Below are positions 43,349 through 52,981 of a stretch of 64,000 nucleotides of DNA, in pieces. Within the stretch, counting starts at the first letter, position 1, and every line of letters starts with the position of its first letter. Origin of the DNA: Georgenia ruanii. Its GTDB lineage: Bacteria; Actinomycetota; Actinomycetes; Actinomycetales; Actinomycetaceae. A program made the translations under genes and the position numbers. The notes beneath the pieces were generated by a model that ran no database searches, had not been told where the DNA came from, and saw only the letters and a list, made by a program, of their open reading frames with translations. The stretch is taken from NCBI RefSeq assembly GCF_009193175.1, contig NZ_VUKE01000001.1:62001-126000 (forward strand), in the 5' to 3' direction.

Positions 43349-44103
43349 GGCGTCACTCCTTCAACAGTCACGGGGCTCGCGGTCACGAGCGTTCCGATCT
43401 TCTCACCCCGCAGGGCGCGGGTGACGTTGCCGGGCTCGCTCATGCCGAACACGCGCATCGTCAGCCCGTTGTCCATGCAGAGGCTGAAGGCGGCGGCGTC
43501 GACCACCCGCAGGCCCTGCTGGATGGCCTCGGCGTAGGTGAGGTGGTCGAGGCGGATGGCCGTGGGGTCGGTCTTGGGGTCGGCGGTGTAGACGCCGTCG
43601 ACGCCGTTCTTGCCCACGAGCACCTCGTCGCAGTGGGTCTCCAGGGCCCGCTGGGCCGAGACGGTGTCGGTGGAGAAGAACGGCATGCCGGCGCCGGCGC
43701 CGAAGATGACCACGCGGCCCTTCTCCATGTGGCGGATGGCGCGCAGCGGGATGTAGGGCTCGGCGACCTGGCCCATCGCGATGGCGGTCTGGACGCGGGT
43801 GCGCACGCCGGCCTGCTCGAGGAAGTCCTGCAGGGCCAGGGCGTTCATGACGGTCCCGAGCATGCCCATGTAGTCGGCGCGGGAGCGGTCGATGCCGCGC
43901 TGGGACAGCTCGGCGCCGCGGAAGAAGTTGCCGCCGCCGACGACGATGGCGACCTGGACGCCGTCGGCCACGGCTGTGGCGATCTGCCGGGCGACGCCGG
44001 CGACGACGTCGGGGTCGAGGCCCACGCTGCCGCCGCCGAAAACCTCCCCGGAGAGCTTGAGGAGGACGCGACGTGGCTTGACGGGGACGGGCTGGTCGGA
44101 CAT
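43345..44103 (-). CDS. pyrH: UMP kinase
   Basis: A 252-residue amino-acid-kinase-fold enzyme that phosphorylates UMP to [43 protein letters not shown] and [13 protein letters not shown] are all intact. The ATG at 44103 has an AGGAGG site. A strong hairpin in the 181-bp gap after tsf suggests that pyrH-frr-cdsA-rlmN form a separate transcript from rpsB-tsf. Confidence 0.97.
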   Translation of the reverse strand: MSDQPVPVKPRRVLLKLSGEVFGGGSVGLDPDVVAGVARQIATAVADGVQVAIVVGGGNFFRGAELSQRGIDRSRADYMGMLGTVMNALALQDFLEQAGVRTRVQTAIAMGQVAEPYIPLRAIRHMEKGRVVIFGAGAGMPFFSTDTVSAQRALETHCDEVLVGKNGVDGVYTADPKTDPTAIRLDHLTYAEAIQQGLRVVDAAAFSLCMDNGLTMRVFGMSEPGNVTRALRGEKIGTLVTASPVTVEGVTP

Positions 44104-44238
44104 GCGGGGACCTCCTGCGGGGCGACGGGTGGGCGGAGGGAAGGGGCGCGGGGCCGGGTCGGGCGCCGCGCGGGGCGGGCTGGCGCCTGCGTGGCCGTGG
44201 GGCTGGTGGTGCGCGGCTCGGGCGGCGGTCCCGGTGCG

Positions 44239-44274
44239 CCGGTGGCCCCGGCCCTCGCGGGCCGGGGCCACCGG
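44239..44274 (-). terminator. Strong terminator hairpin between tsf and pyrH
   Basis: A perfect 16-bp stem, CCGGTGGCCCCGGCCC with GGGCCGGGGCCACCGG and a TCGC loop, 11 nt beyond the tsf stop. There is no T-tract. Confidence 0.75.
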
Positions 44275-44284
44275 TAGTGCTGCG

Positions 44285-45130
44285 TCAGGCGCCGACGCGG
44301 AAGCGGGCGAAGCCCGTCACGGTGCCGCCGGCCTCGGTGACGACCTGGCCGACCGACTTCTTGTTGTCCTTGGCGAACGCCTGGTCGAGGAGGCAGTTCT
44401 CCTTGTAGAAGCCGTTCATGCGGCCCTCGACGATCTTGGGCAGGGCCGCCTCCGGCTTGCCCTCGTTGCGGGAGGTCTCCTCGGCGATGCGCCGCTCGTT
44501 CTCGACGACGTCCGCGGGGACCTCGTCGCGGCTGAGGTAGCGCGGGGAGAACGCCGCGACGTGCATGGCGATGTCGTGCGCCACGTCGGCGCCGGCGGCG
44601 TCGGTGGCCACGAGCACGCCGACCTGCGGGGGCAGGTCCTTGGCGGTGCGGTGCAGGTAGCTCGTGACCTTCTCGCCGGCGATGCGGGCGACGCGGCGCA
44701 CGGCGATCTTCTCGCCGAGGGTCGCGGCGACGTCGTCGACCACGTTCTGCACGCTGACGCCGTCGGTCTCGGCGGCGAGCAGCGCGTCGGCGTCGGACGC
44801 GCCGGAGGACACCGCCGCGGCGAGGACGCGGTCCGCGAAGGAGACGAAGGTCTGGTTCTTCGCGACGAAGTCCGTCTCGGAGTTCACCTCGACCATCACG
44901 CCGACCTCGCCGACGCCGTCGGCGGTCGGGGCGACCTCGACGGCTACGAGGCCCTCGGCCACGGCCCGGCCCTCACGCTTCGCGACGCCCTTGAGGCCCT
45001 TGACGCGGATGATCTCGAGCGCCTTGTCCTGGTCGCCCGCGGCCTCGTCGAGGGCCTTCTTGACGTCGAGCATGCCCGCGCCGGTCTTCTCGCGCAGGGC
45101 CTTGATGTCAGCGGCGGTGTAGTTCGCCAT
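44285..45130 (-). CDS. tsf: Elongation factor Ts
   Basis: A 281-residue nucleotide exchange factor for EF-Tu. The N-terminal UBA-like domain has [19 protein letters not shown]; the core contains [13 protein letters not shown], the conserved TDFVAKN motif, and HIAMHVA-type helix ([14 protein letters not shown]). Length is normal. It follows rpsB by 31 nt with a GAGAGG site, and a strong hairpin ends the unit. Confidence 0.98.
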   Translation of the reverse strand: MANYTAADIKALREKTGAGMLDVKKALDEAAGDQDKALEIIRVKGLKGVAKREGRAVAEGLVAVEVAPTADGVGEVGVMVEVNSETDFVAKNQTFVSFADRVLAAAVSSGASDADALLAAETDGVSVQNVVDDVAATLGEKIAVRRVARIAGEKVTSYLHRTAKDLPPQVGVLVATDAAGADVAHDIAMHVAAFSPRYLSRDEVPADVVENERRIAEETSRNEGKPEAALPKIVEGRMNGFYKENCLLDQAFAKDNKKSVGQVVTEAGGTVTGFARFRVGA

Positions 45131-45161
45131 GAATGATCCTCTCCAGATCAGCGGGTGGTGG

Positions 45162-46151
45162 TCAGGCCTGCTCTGCGGACTCGGCGTCCTGCGCGGCGGC
45201 GGAGTTGTCGGCCACCTGGGTGGTGTCCGGGCCGGCGACGTCGATCCCGGGGGTGGCGTCGGCGGCCTCGGCGGCCTCCACCACCTGCTCGACGTCGTGC
45301 GTCGCGCCGGCGGTCTGCTGCGCGGCGGCCACCTCGGCGTCGGGCTGCTCGGCGGCAGCCACCGAGGCCTGGGTGGAGGTCTCGGCCTCGTGGGTGGCGA
45401 GCAGCTCGCGCTCCCACTCCGCCAGGGGCTCCTCGGCCGGCGTGGCGCCCTGGCCGCCGCCGTGACGGGCGACGAGGCCCTCGGCCGCGGCGTCGGCGAT
45501 CACGCGGGTGAGCAGCGAGACGGCGCGGATGGCGTCGTCGTTGCCCGGGATCGGGTAGTCGACCTCGTCGGGGTCGCAGTTGGTGTCGAGGATGGCGACG
45601 ACGGGGATGTTGAGCTTGCGCGCCTCGGCGACGGCGAGGTGCTCCTTCTTGGTGTCGACGATCCACACCGCCGACGGCACCTTGGCCATGTCGCGGATGC
45701 CGCCCAGGGTGCGCTCGAGCTTGTCCCGCTCGCGGCGCTGCATGAGCAGCTCCTTCTTGGTGAAGGCGCTGCCGGCCACGTCGTCGAAGTCGACCTGCTC
45801 GAGCTCCTTGAGGCGCTGCAGGCGCTTGTGCACGGTGCCGAAGTTGGTGAGCATGCCGCCGAGCCAGCGCTCGTTGACGTAGGGCATGCCGACGCGCTGG
45901 GCCTGCTCGGCGATGGACTCCTGAGCCTGCTTCTTGGTGCCGACGAAGAGGATGTTGCCGCCGTGGGCGACGGTCTCCTTGACGAACTCGTAGGCCCGGT
46001 CGATGTCCTTGAGGGACTTCTGCAGGTCGATGATGTAGATGCCGTTGCGCTCGGTGAAGATGAAGCGCTTCATCTTGGGGTTCCACCGGCGGGTCTGGTG
46101 CCCGAAGTGCACGCCGCTCTCGAGGAGCTGGCGCATGGTGACGACGGCCAT
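45162..46151 (-). CDS. rpsB: 30S ribosomal protein S2
   Basis: A 329-residue S2 with the usual body ([53 protein letters not shown]). It adds an acidic, Ala-rich tail of roughly 75 residues after residue 250, as in several actinobacteria. The ATG at 46151 has an AAAGGA site. It heads the rpsB-tsf operon. Confidence 0.98.
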   Translation of the reverse strand: MAVVTMRQLLESGVHFGHQTRRWNPKMKRFIFTERNGIYIIDLQKSLKDIDRAYEFVKETVAHGGNILFVGTKKQAQESIAEQAQRVGMPYVNERWLGGMLTNFGTVHKRLQRLKELEQVDFDDVAGSAFTKKELLMQRRERDKLERTLGGIRDMAKVPSAVWIVDTKKEHLAVAEARKLNIPVVAILDTNCDPDEVDYPIPGNDDAIRAVSLLTRVIADAAAEGLVARHGGGQGATPAEEPLAEWERELLATHEAETSTQASVAAAEQPDAEVAAAQQTAGATHDVEQVVEAAEAADATPGIDVAGPDTTQVADNSAAAQDAESAEQA

Positions 46152-46542
46152 GGCACGTCCTTTCCTGGTGCGGTCGCCCGCACGCTGAGGGGCCGCGCGC
46201 GGCCTGTCGGCGCGCCACGTGGCCCTGCTTTCCGGTTGTCCGTCCCACGGCCGGGTGGCCGGGGACCCTGGTGCCCGCGACGCGACGCACCCGTGGCGAG
46301 CCACGGGACCGCTGCTGTCGGGCGTCCCGCCGACCGGGCGCCGGAGGACCGGCGCGGTGCGGCAGTACGCGGGCACGCGATGTCAGCCGGCCGAGGCCGG
46401 TTGCGACAGCCATGCTAGCGGATGCGCAGGTCGAGGCACGTCGGCGGGGTGTGGGACGCACGTCACGTGGCCTGGTGCCACGCCGTCCACAGCCGAGAGG
46501 GCCGGCGCCGCGGCGCCGGGGGCGGGCGGGCACCGTGGGGCC
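46152..46542. other. 391-bp divergent spacer between rpsB and the M23 peptidase gene
   Basis: No gene was seen. On the minus strand TAGCAT (46412-46417) could be a -10 hexamer for rpsB, giving a leader near 260 nt, but no matching -35 is clear. On the plus strand CACCGT lies six nt before the M23 ATG. A long rpsB leader could host S2 autoregulation; no specific structure was worked out. Confidence 0.35.
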
Positions 46543-47259
46543 ATGGCCGTCCTCACGCTCCCCCGCCTGGCCCTGCTCGCCGGGGGCGCGCTCGCGTTGG
46601 CCGGGCTTGCCGCTGTGCCCCCGCCCGGTCCGCCGACGGGCGCGGTCGGCCCCGCACCGGCGGTGGCGCCGGGCGCCCCCGGGGCGCCGGTGGCTCTCCC
46701 CGGGGTGCCGGTGGCTCGTCCCGGGGGGCCGGTGGCTCGTCCCGGGCTGCCGGTGGCTCGCCCCGGGGTGCCCACCGCCGGGTCGCCGGGGGCGGGCGGG
46801 ACGGTCGGCGCCATCACGCCGGCCGCCACGGTCCGCTACCAGTGGCCCACCGGGGCGCCGGCAGCGGTGGTCCGCGCCTTCGACAATCCCGAGCAACCCT
46901 GGGACGCCGGCCACCGCGGGGCGGACCTGGCCCACGAGGTCGGGCAGCCGGTGGTCGCGGCGGGCGACGGCGTCGTGGCGTTCGCCGGCACGGTGGTGGA
47001 CCGCCCCGTGGTGTCGGTGCAGCACGCGGACGGGGTGCGCACCACCTACGAGCCCGTGGTGCCCGTCGTACGAGCCGGGCAGCGGGTGCGCGCCGGTGAG
47101 CTGCTGGGGCACCTCGCCGCTGGCCACTGCCCGCCGCACCGGCCCAGCTGCCTGCACTGGGGCGCGCGGCGCGGCCCGTCGACCTACCTCGACCCGCTCT
47201 CCCTCGTGGGCGCCCGGGCGGTGGTCCGGCTGTTGCCCGACGACGTGGGGCCGCCGTGA
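46543..47259 (+). CDS. Exported M23 family metallopeptidase
   Basis: A 238-residue murein-type endopeptidase candidate. An N-terminal signal or anchor ([20 protein letters not shown]) is followed by a Pro/Val/Ala-rich linker made of four 7-residue repeats and then the M23 domain. Zinc ligands are suggested by [20 protein letters not shown] (H...D) and CLHWGARRG, the actinobacterial form of HxH. The ATG at 46543 starts close behind GTGGGG. Its substrate is inferred to be peptidoglycan. Confidence 0.88.
   Translation: MAVLTLPRLALLAGGALALAGLAAVPPPGPPTGAVGPAPAVAPGAPGAPVALPGVPVARPGGPVARPGLPVARPGVPTAGSPGAGGTVGAITPAATVRYQWPTGAPAAVVRAFDNPEQPWDAGHRGADLAHEVGQPVVAAGDGVVAFAGTVVDRPVVSVQHADGVRTTYEPVVPVVRAGQRVRAGELLGHLAAGHCPPHRPSCLHWGARRGPSTYLDPLSLVGARAVVRLLPDDVGPP
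46681..46764 (+). repeat. 21-nt in-frame repeat in the M23 linker
   Basis: Four consecutive 21-nt units (46681, 46702, 46723, 46744) share GCCGGTGGCTCGTCCC and encode [21 protein letters not shown] and GLPVARP. Confidence 0.95.
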
Positions 47260-47337
47260 GCGGGGCGACCGGCGCCGGGCGTGCTCCCCCGCCGGCGGCG
47301 CCCCCGGGCGGGCACGGGCCACGGCGGCGCGGTGCGG

Positions 47338-48279
47338 TCAGGCGCGCGGGTGGGCCTGGGTGTAGGCGGCCAGCAGGCGCTCGGGGGTCACGTGGGTGTA
47401 GCGCTGGGTGGTGGCCAGCGAGGAGTGGCCGAGCACCTCCTGGACGGTGCGCAGGTCGGACCCGCCCGCCAGCAGGTGGGTCGCGGCGGAGTGCCGCAGC
47501 CCGTGCGGGGCCAGGTCGGGCACCCCGGCGACGGCGGTGAGCCGGTGCACCACCCCCCGGATGGTGCGCGGGTCGACGCGCCCGCCGCGGGCGCCGAGGA
47601 ACAGGGCCCGGGCCGACGCCGGTCCGGCGAGGGCGGGTCGGCCCCGCTCGAGCCAGGCCTCGAGCGCCCGCCGGGCGGGGACGCCGAACGGCACCACCCG
47701 GTCCTTGTCGCCCTTGCCCGTCACCCGCACGGTGCGCTCTCCGGCGTCGAGGTCGGGCACGTCCACGCCCACCAGCTCGCTGATCCGCACCCCGGTGGCG
47801 TAGAGCAGCTCGAGCGCGGCCCAGTCGCGCAGGTGCACCGGGTCGTCGTCGCCGGCGCGGTCCTGGGCGACGGCGAGCAGCTGGGCGGCGTCGTCGACGG
47901 CGAGCACCGTGGGCAGGTGCCGGTTGGGCCGGGGGCTGCGCAGCCGTGCCCCGACGTCCTGGGCCAGGTGGCCGCTGCGATGGGCCCACGTGCAGAAGGT
48001 GCGCACCGCCGCGGTGCGGCGGGCGAGGGTGGCGCGGGACATGCCGCGCCGGCGCTGGTCCGCCAGCCAGGCGCGCAGCGTGGTCAGGTCGAGCCGGGCG
48101 AGCGGGTCGGCGTCCTCGTCGCCGCCGAGGTGCTCGAGGAGCTGGCCGACGTCGGTGACGTAGGCGCGCACCGTGTGCGGGCTCAGGCCGCGCTGCAGGC
48201 CGAGGAACCGGGTGAACGCCTCCAGCACCGGCACCTCGTCGTGCCGCTCCCTGTCAGTCTCCCGCGCCGTCGTCCCCAC
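47338..48279 (-). CDS. xerC: Tyrosine recombinase XerC
   Basis: A 313-residue site-specific recombinase, expected to resolve chromosome dimers at dif. The N-terminal SAM-like core-binding domain has [18 protein letters not shown]; catalytic residues are seen in [10 protein letters not shown] (Arg), [10 protein letters not shown] (Lys), [12 protein letters not shown] (His, Arg), [15 protein letters not shown] (His, Tyr). It lies beside dprA-comM-yraN, a housekeeping context, so it is not a phage integrase. The GTG at 48279 has TACGGT six nt upstream. Confidence 0.93.
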   Translation of the reverse strand: MGTTARETDRERHDEVPVLEAFTRFLGLQRGLSPHTVRAYVTDVGQLLEHLGGDEDADPLARLDLTTLRAWLADQRRRGMSRATLARRTAAVRTFCTWAHRSGHLAQDVGARLRSPRPNRHLPTVLAVDDAAQLLAVAQDRAGDDDPVHLRDWAALELLYATGVRISELVGVDVPDLDAGERTVRVTGKGDKDRVVPFGVPARRALEAWLERGRPALAGPASARALFLGARGGRVDPRTIRGVVHRLTAVAGVPDLAPHGLRHSAATHLLAGGSDLRTVQEVLGHSSLATTQRYTHVTPERLLAAYTQAHPRA

Positions 48280-48285
48280 GGTGCC

Positions 48286-48291
48286 ACCGTA
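48286..48291 (-). promoter_or_regulatory. -10 hexamer of a probable leaderless promoter (xerC)
   Basis: TACGGT on the minus strand, six nt before the xerC GTG. Confidence 0.5.
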
Positions 48292-48329
48292 CGACCGGCG
48301 CGACGGGGCGCCCGGGCCGACCCGCCGCC

Positions 48330-48395
48330 CGGCGTCGGCGCGGCCCGGGGGTCGCGCCCGTCCGGCGTCGGCGCGGCCCGGGGGGCGCGCCCGTC
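48330..48395. repeat. 33-nt direct repeat between xerC and dprA
   Basis: Units 48330-48362 and 48363-48395 differ at one base and both begin CGGCGTCGGCGCGGCCCGGG. Confidence 0.95.
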
Positions 48396-48426
48396 CGGGA
48401 GGGTGTTTGCGCGGCGTGCCCGGGCA

Positions 48427-49593
48427 TCATCGTGGCCCGCCGGCCGGGCGACGGCCGCGCCGCCAGGCGCTGCCGTCGCGCTCGACGCGGCCCTCGAGCT
48501 CGAGGTGCCCGAGCGCGGCCCGCACGTCCGCGACGGGCAGCCCGGCGGCGCGGGCCACGTTGGCCACCGGCGCCGACGCGCGGGCGGGCAGGGCGTCGAG
48601 GACCCGAGCGGCCCGCGGGTCGAGGCCGTCGAGGAGGCCGGGCTGGACCGCCGGTGCCTCGGGCAGGTGGGCACCGGCGGGCCCGACCAGCTCGAGGACC
48701 TCCGCGGCGTCGGTGACGCACACCGCGGCCTGCTCGCGCAGGAGCCGGTGGCACCCCGCGGAGGCCATCGAGGTCACCGGCCCCGGGACGGCACCGACCG
48801 GCCGGGCGAGGCTCGCGGCGTGGGCGGCGGTGCTCAGCGCGCCCGAGCGCCAGGCGGCCTCCACCACCACCGTCGCCGCGCCGAGGGCGGCGATGAGACG
48901 GTTGCGGGCGAGGAAGCGCGAGCGGCTGGGCGCGCAGCCGGGCGGCACCTCGGCGACCACGCCCCCGGTCGCGGCGATGCTCTCCAGCAGCGCGCTGTTG
49001 CCGGCCGGGTAGAGCCGGTCGACCCCGCCGGCGAGCACGGCCACGGTGTGCCCGTCGGCGCCGAGGGCGCCCCGGTGGGCCGCGGCGTCGATGCCGTATG
49101 CGCCGCCGGAGACCACCGCGACGCCGGCCGCGACCAGCCCGGTGGCCAGCTCGGCGGCCACCTGCTGACCGTAGGTGGTGGCGGCGCGGGCGCCGACGAC
49201 GGCGACCTGCCGGCCGGCGTCGTCGTCCCGAGCGGCGAGGCGCCCGCGCACCCACAGCGCGAACGGGCGGGCCTCGCCGAGGTCGTCGAGCGGGACGGGC
49301 CAGCGCGGGTCGCCGGGCACGAGGAGGTGCCCGCCGAGCCGGGTCAGCACGTCCAGCTCACGGCGGACGTCCAGGTGCTCCAGGCGCGGGGCCCAGCGCG
49401 CCACCGCCTGTTCCCACGGCCGTGCGCCGGCGGCCTCGCCGCGCCGCACCACCCCGACCACCCAGTCCAGGGCCTCCACCGGTCCGAGGTGGGCCACCAG
49501 CGTCCCGGCCGCGGGGTCGCCCGGCTCGACCAGCCGGCTCCAGGCCGCCGCCGCCAGCCGGGGATCGGCGGCGTCGAAGGGCAGCTCACGCAT
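48427..49593 (-). CDS. dprA: DNA-processing protein DprA
   Basis: A 388-residue protein that loads RecA on incoming single-stranded DNA in transformable bacteria. The Rossmann-like core shows VAVVGARAATTYGQQVA, VSGGAYGIDAAAHRGAL, GGVDRLYPAGNSAL and FLARNRLIAALG. A C-terminal winged-helix module follows (ARASAPVANVARAAGLPVADV). Its ATG lies eight nt inside the comM end. Presence does not prove competence, as many actinobacteria keep this cluster. Confidence 0.95.
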   Translation of the reverse strand: MRELPFDAADPRLAAAAWSRLVEPGDPAAGTLVAHLGPVEALDWVVGVVRRGEAAGARPWEQAVARWAPRLEHLDVRRELDVLTRLGGHLLVPGDPRWPVPLDDLGEARPFALWVRGRLAARDDDAGRQVAVVGARAATTYGQQVAAELATGLVAAGVAVVSGGAYGIDAAAHRGALGADGHTVAVLAGGVDRLYPAGNSALLESIAATGGVVAEVPPGCAPSRSRFLARNRLIAALGAATVVVEAAWRSGALSTAAHAASLARPVGAVPGPVTSMASAGCHRLLREQAAVCVTDAAEVLELVGPAGAHLPEAPAVQPGLLDGLDPRAARVLDALPARASAPVANVARAAGLPVADVRAALGHLELEGRVERDGSAWRRGRRPAGGPR

Positions 49594-51133
49594 CGGGGCT
49601 CCCCCGGGTGCGCAGGCCGAGCGCGACGCCGACGTCGGCGGTGCTGGGCCCGACCCGCCCGGCCAGGTCCGCCAGCGTCCAGGCCAGACGCAGCACCCGG
49701 TCCACGCCGCGCATGCTCAGCGCGCCGCGGTCGAGCGCCCGGTCGAGGGAGCGGCGCACGTCGCCGGGCAGGCCGGCCTCGGGCCCGCGCAGCCACGACC
49801 CGGGCACCTCGGCGTTGAGCCGCCACGGCGTGCCGGCCAGCCGGTGCGCCTGGCGGGCGCGGGCGGCGCCCACCCGGGCGGCGACGGCCGCCGACGTCTC
49901 CGGCGCGCCGGCCAGGGCGAGCATCGCCCGGGTGACGGGGGCGACGTCGACCTGGATGTCGATGCGGTCGAGCAGCGGGCCGCTGAGCCGGGCGAGGTAG
50001 CGGCGCCGCTCGGCGGGCCGGCAGGTGCAGCGCAGGCCCTTGCCGACCGCCTTGCCGCACGGGCACGGGTTGGCGGCGAGGACCAGCTGGAACCGGGCCG
50101 GGTAGCGGGCCGCCCCGGCGGCGCGGTGCAGCACGAGCTCGCCGTGCTCGAGCGGCTGGCGCAGCGTCTCGAGCACGCGCGGGGAGAACTCCGGGGCCTC
50201 GTCGAGGAAGAGCACGCCGCGGTGGGCGCGGCTGGCGGCGCCGGGACGCGGCAGGCCCGACCCGCCACCGATCACCGCGGCCGGGGTGGCGGTGTGGTGG
50301 GGGTCCTCGAACGGCGGCCGGCGCAGCAGCCCGCCCTCGGGGTCGAACGTGCCGGCCACGGAGTGGACGGCGGTGACCTCGACCGCCTCGGCGTCGGACA
50401 GGTCCGGCAGCAGCCCGGGCAGCCGGGCGGCGAGCATCGTCTTGCCCGCGCCGGGTGCGCCGACGAGGAGGAGATGGTGCCCGCCGGCGGCGGCGACCTC
50501 CAGGGCGAAGCGGGCCTCGTCCTGGCCGAGGACGTCGGCCAGGTCCTGCTCCCCGGCGTCCGGGCGCGCCGGCACCGGCGGCGGCTCGGTCGCGGCGGGG
50601 GCGGACGCCGGGGCCCGGGCGGCGCCGCCGTAGGCCCGCACCACCTCGGCGAGGTGGTGCACGGCCCGCACCCGGGCGCCGGGCACGAGCGCGGCCTCGG
50701 CGGCGTTGCCCGCCGGGACGACGACGTCGGGGCTGCCGGCGGCCACGGCGGCGGCGACGGCGGGCAGCACCCCGCGCACCGGCCGCACCCGGCCGTCGAG
50801 GGCGAGCTCGCCCAGGTGGACCGTGCGGGCCGCCTCCTCCGCGGCAGGGAGGTCCTCGGCGGCGAGCACGGCGACCGCCAGGGCGAGGTCGAGGCTGGTG
50901 CCCCGCTTGGGCAGCGAGGCCGGCGAGAGGTTGACCGTCCGGCGGGCCGGCTGCCAGGCCAGCCCGCAGGAGGTCACCGCCGAGCGCACCCGCTCGCGCG
51001 CCTCGTTGACCGAGGCGTCCGGCAGGCCGACGAGGGTGAACGCGGGCAGCCCCTGGCTGCGGTGCGCCTCCACCTCGACGAGGTGGCCCTGCAGCCCGAC
51101 GAGCGCCACCGTCCAGGTGCGCCCCAGCCGCAC
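49586..51133 (-). CDS. comM: ComM/YifB family Mg chelatase-like AAA ATPase
   Basis: A 515-residue AAA+ protein; ComM acts as a branch-migration helicase during transformation. The N-terminal lon-substrate-like domain (GLPAFTLVGLPDASVNEARERVRSA, key residues VGLPD) precedes Walker A GAPGAGKTMLA, Walker B LFLDEAPEF, and ANPCPCGKAVGKG with Cys pairs. The GTG at 51133 directly follows the yraN stop. dprA overlaps its end. Confidence 0.95.
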   Translation of the reverse strand: MRLGRTWTVALVGLQGHLVEVEAHRSQGLPAFTLVGLPDASVNEARERVRSAVTSCGLAWQPARRTVNLSPASLPKRGTSLDLALAVAVLAAEDLPAAEEAARTVHLGELALDGRVRPVRGVLPAVAAAVAAGSPDVVVPAGNAAEAALVPGARVRAVHHLAEVVRAYGGAARAPASAPAATEPPPVPARPDAGEQDLADVLGQDEARFALEVAAAGGHHLLLVGAPGAGKTMLAARLPGLLPDLSDAEAVEVTAVHSVAGTFDPEGGLLRRPPFEDPHHTATPAAVIGGGSGLPRPGAASRAHRGVLFLDEAPEFSPRVLETLRQPLEHGELVLHRAAGAARYPARFQLVLAANPCPCGKAVGKGLRCTCRPAERRRYLARLSGPLLDRIDIQVDVAPVTRAMLALAGAPETSAAVAARVGAARARQAHRLAGTPWRLNAEVPGSWLRGPEAGLPGDVRRSLDRALDRGALSMRGVDRVLRLAWTLADLAGRVGPSTADVGVALGLRTRGSPDA

Positions 51134-51493
51134 TCAGCCCACCCCCTGGAGGTACTCGACCTGGGCGGGGCCGGCGGGCTGGGGACGGACGGCCACGACG
51201 TCGATGCGCACCCCGCCGCCGACGTCGTGCTCGCTCAGCCACCGCCCGGCCAGGCGGCGCAGGCGGGCCAGCTTGACCCGGTCCACCGCCTCGGCGGGGT
51301 GGCCGTACGCGCCGGAGCGGCGGGTCTTGACCTCGACGATGACGACCTCCCGGGCCGCCCGGTCCAGGGCGACGAGGTCGATCTCGCCGAGCTCGCACCG
51401 CCAGTTGCGGTCCAGCAGCTCCATCCCGCGCTCGACGACGGCGCGCGCGGCCACCCGCTCGCCGTAGGCGCCGACGGCGTCCTTGGCCCTCAT
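51134..51493 (-). CDS. yraN: YraN family (UPF0102) predicted endonuclease
   Basis: A 119-residue restriction-endonuclease-fold protein. The catalytic pattern is seen in CELGEIDLVALD (Glu, Asp) and VIVEVKTRRSGAYGHP (E-x-K). Its biological role is not established. The ATG at 51493 has a GGAGGTGG site. It heads the yraN-comM-dprA unit. Confidence 0.92.
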   Translation of the reverse strand: MRAKDAVGAYGERVAARAVVERGMELLDRNWRCELGEIDLVALDRAAREVVIVEVKTRRSGAYGHPAEAVDRVKLARLRRLAGRWLSEHDVGGGVRIDVVAVRPQPAGPAQVEYLQGVG

Positions 51494-51589
51494 GTGCCCC
51501 ACCTCCGCCGCCAGCGTGGCGCGGCGGAGGGTGCGGGCGCGGCGCGGCGCCCGGCGCCTGTGGACGAGGTGGCCTCAGAAGCGCCGCGC

Positions 51590-51683
51590 GGGCGCCGGTA
51601 GGGGGCGTCGCACGGGCGTGGTCAGAGGGTGTCGCACGGGCGCCGTCAGAGGGTCCCGGCGGGCGCCGTCAGGGGGCCCGCCG
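51590..51683. repeat. 23-24-nt minisatellite between yraN and the DUF2469 gene
   Basis: Four imperfect units start at 51590, 51614, 51638 and 51661. Each begins GGGCG and contains a GTCAG or GTAGG core (for example GGGCGCCGTCAGAGGGTCCC). The array starts almost at the DUF2469 stop. Confidence 0.9.
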
Positions 51684-51690
51684 GGGCTCG

Positions 51691-51993
51691 CTACGGCAGC
51701 TCCAGCTCGCGCTTGGCGAGCTCTTCGATGTTGACGTCCTTGAACGTCACCACGCGGACCGACTTGACGAACCGCGCGGAGCGGTAGACGTCCCACACCC
51801 ACGCGTCGGTGAGGGTGAGCTCGAAGAACACCTCGCCGCCGGTGGAGCGCACCTGCACGTCGACGTTGTTGGCGAGGTAGAACCGCCGCTCGGTCTCGAC
51901 GACGTAGGAGAAGAGCCCCACGACGTCGCGGTACTCGCGGTAGAGATCCAGCTCGAGCTCGGTCTCGTAGTTCTCCAGGTCCTCAGCACTCAC
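51691..51993 (-). CDS. DUF2469 family protein
   Basis: A 100-residue conserved actinobacterial protein. It reads MSAEDLENYETELELDLYRE at the start and contains VVGLFSYVVETERRFYLAN and VKSVRVVTFKDVNIEEL. Function is unknown; the gene is fixed next to rnhB across the phylum. The GTG at 51993 begins seven nt after the rnhB stop, so the two are cotranscribed. Confidence 0.92.
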   Translation of the reverse strand: MSAEDLENYETELELDLYREYRDVVGLFSYVVETERRFYLANNVDVQVRSTGGEVFFELTLTDAWVWDVYRSARFVKSVRVVTFKDVNIEELAKRELELP

Positions 51994-52000
51994 GGCACCA

Positions 52001-52981
52001 TCATGCCCTTCCCGCGAGCACGCCCGGCTCGGCGGCGGCGTCGTCCGCCGGCGCGGCGACCGTGCCGTCCACCGCCGCGGCGAGACCTCCCGAGGGCTCG
52101 GCCGCTGGCGCGGCGTCCCACAGCGGCTCGTCGGCGACGCCGTCGTCGCTCGCGCTCTCGTAGCCGTCCCGCGCGTAGGCCTCGGCCTCGGCGTCCTCCT
52201 CGCAGGCCTCCGGGGGCGGCGTGATGGCGCCGGCCGCCTCGCCCAGCCCGGGCAGGTGCCAGGAGCGCCGGTGCAGCTCGCAGGCGCCGTGCTTGTGGAG
52301 GGCGGCGACGTGCTCGGGGGCGCTGTAGCCCTTGTTGCTGGCCCACCGGTAGGCGGGGAAGTCGCCGTCGAGGCCGACCATGATGCGGTCGCGCTCGACC
52401 TTGGCCAGCACGCTGGCCGCCGCGACGACGGCGCAGGTCATGTCGGCCTTGACCTGGGTGCGCACCGGCGGCGTGGCCACCGGCAGGCCGACCCCCGGCA
52501 CGAGGACCTCCGGCGGCTCGGGGGCGAAGAGGTCGCCCTGCTCCGGCGCGGAGAGCCAGTTGTGCACGCCGTCGAGGACGACCACCGCCGGCGCGAGCCC
52601 GGCGCCGGCGAGCTCGGCCAGCGCCCGGCGCCCGGCCAGGCGCAGGGCGGCGATGATCCCGAGCTCGTCGATCTCGGCGGCGCTGGCATGCCCCACGGCG
52701 GAGCCGGCGCACCAGCGGCGGATCGGCTCGACGAGGTCCTCGCGGGCGTGGGCGGTGAGCAGCTTGGAGTCCGCGAGCCCGTGGGGCAGGCGCCGCGAGG
52801 TCGCGGCGCCGACGACGGCGACGCCGACGGTCACCGGCCCGGCGAGCGCCCCGCGGCCCACCTCGTCCATGCCGGCGACGAGCGCGCCGTCGCTCAGCTC
52901 GGTCAGGAGCGTGGTCTCGAGCTTGCGGGTGGGCCGCCGCCGGGAGGGCGTGCGCCCGCGCGTGGTGGCGGCCGGGCTCAC
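52001..52981 (-). CDS. rnhB: Ribonuclease HII with acidic C-terminal extension
   Basis: A 326-residue enzyme that removes ribonucleotides from DNA. Catalytic residues lie in [14 protein letters not shown] (Asp, Glu), VVLDGVHNW (Asp), and [21 protein letters not shown]. The catalytic core ends near residue 235 at [10 protein letters not shown]; about 85 more residues, rich in Ala, Asp and Glu, follow. The GTG at 52981 overlaps the lepB stop by four nt. Confidence 0.95.
   Translation of the reverse strand: MSPAATTRGRTPSRRRPTRKLETTLLTELSDGALVAGMDEVGRGALAGPVTVGVAVVGAATSRRLPHGLADSKLLTAHAREDLVEPIRRWCAGSAVGHASAAEIDELGIIAALRLAGRRALAELAGAGLAPAVVVLDGVHNWLSAPEQGDLFAPEPPEVLVPGVGLPVATPPVRTQVKADMTCAVVAAASVLAKVERDRIMVGLDGDFPAYRWASNKGYSAPEHVAALHKHGACELHRRSWHLPGLGEAAGAITPPPEACEEDAEAEAYARDGYESASDDGVADEPLWDAAPAAEPSGGLAAAVDGTVAAPADDAAAEPGVLAGRA

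Noticed and set aside
47288-47312. Hairpin between the M23 and xerC genes as a terminator
   Set aside because: Only six paired bases flank a long GC loop, which is expected by chance at this composition.
47338-48279. Tyrosine recombinase as a phage or island integrase
   Set aside because: It sits beside dprA, comM and yraN in a housekeeping setting with XerC length and motifs, and no attachment repeats or phage genes are present.
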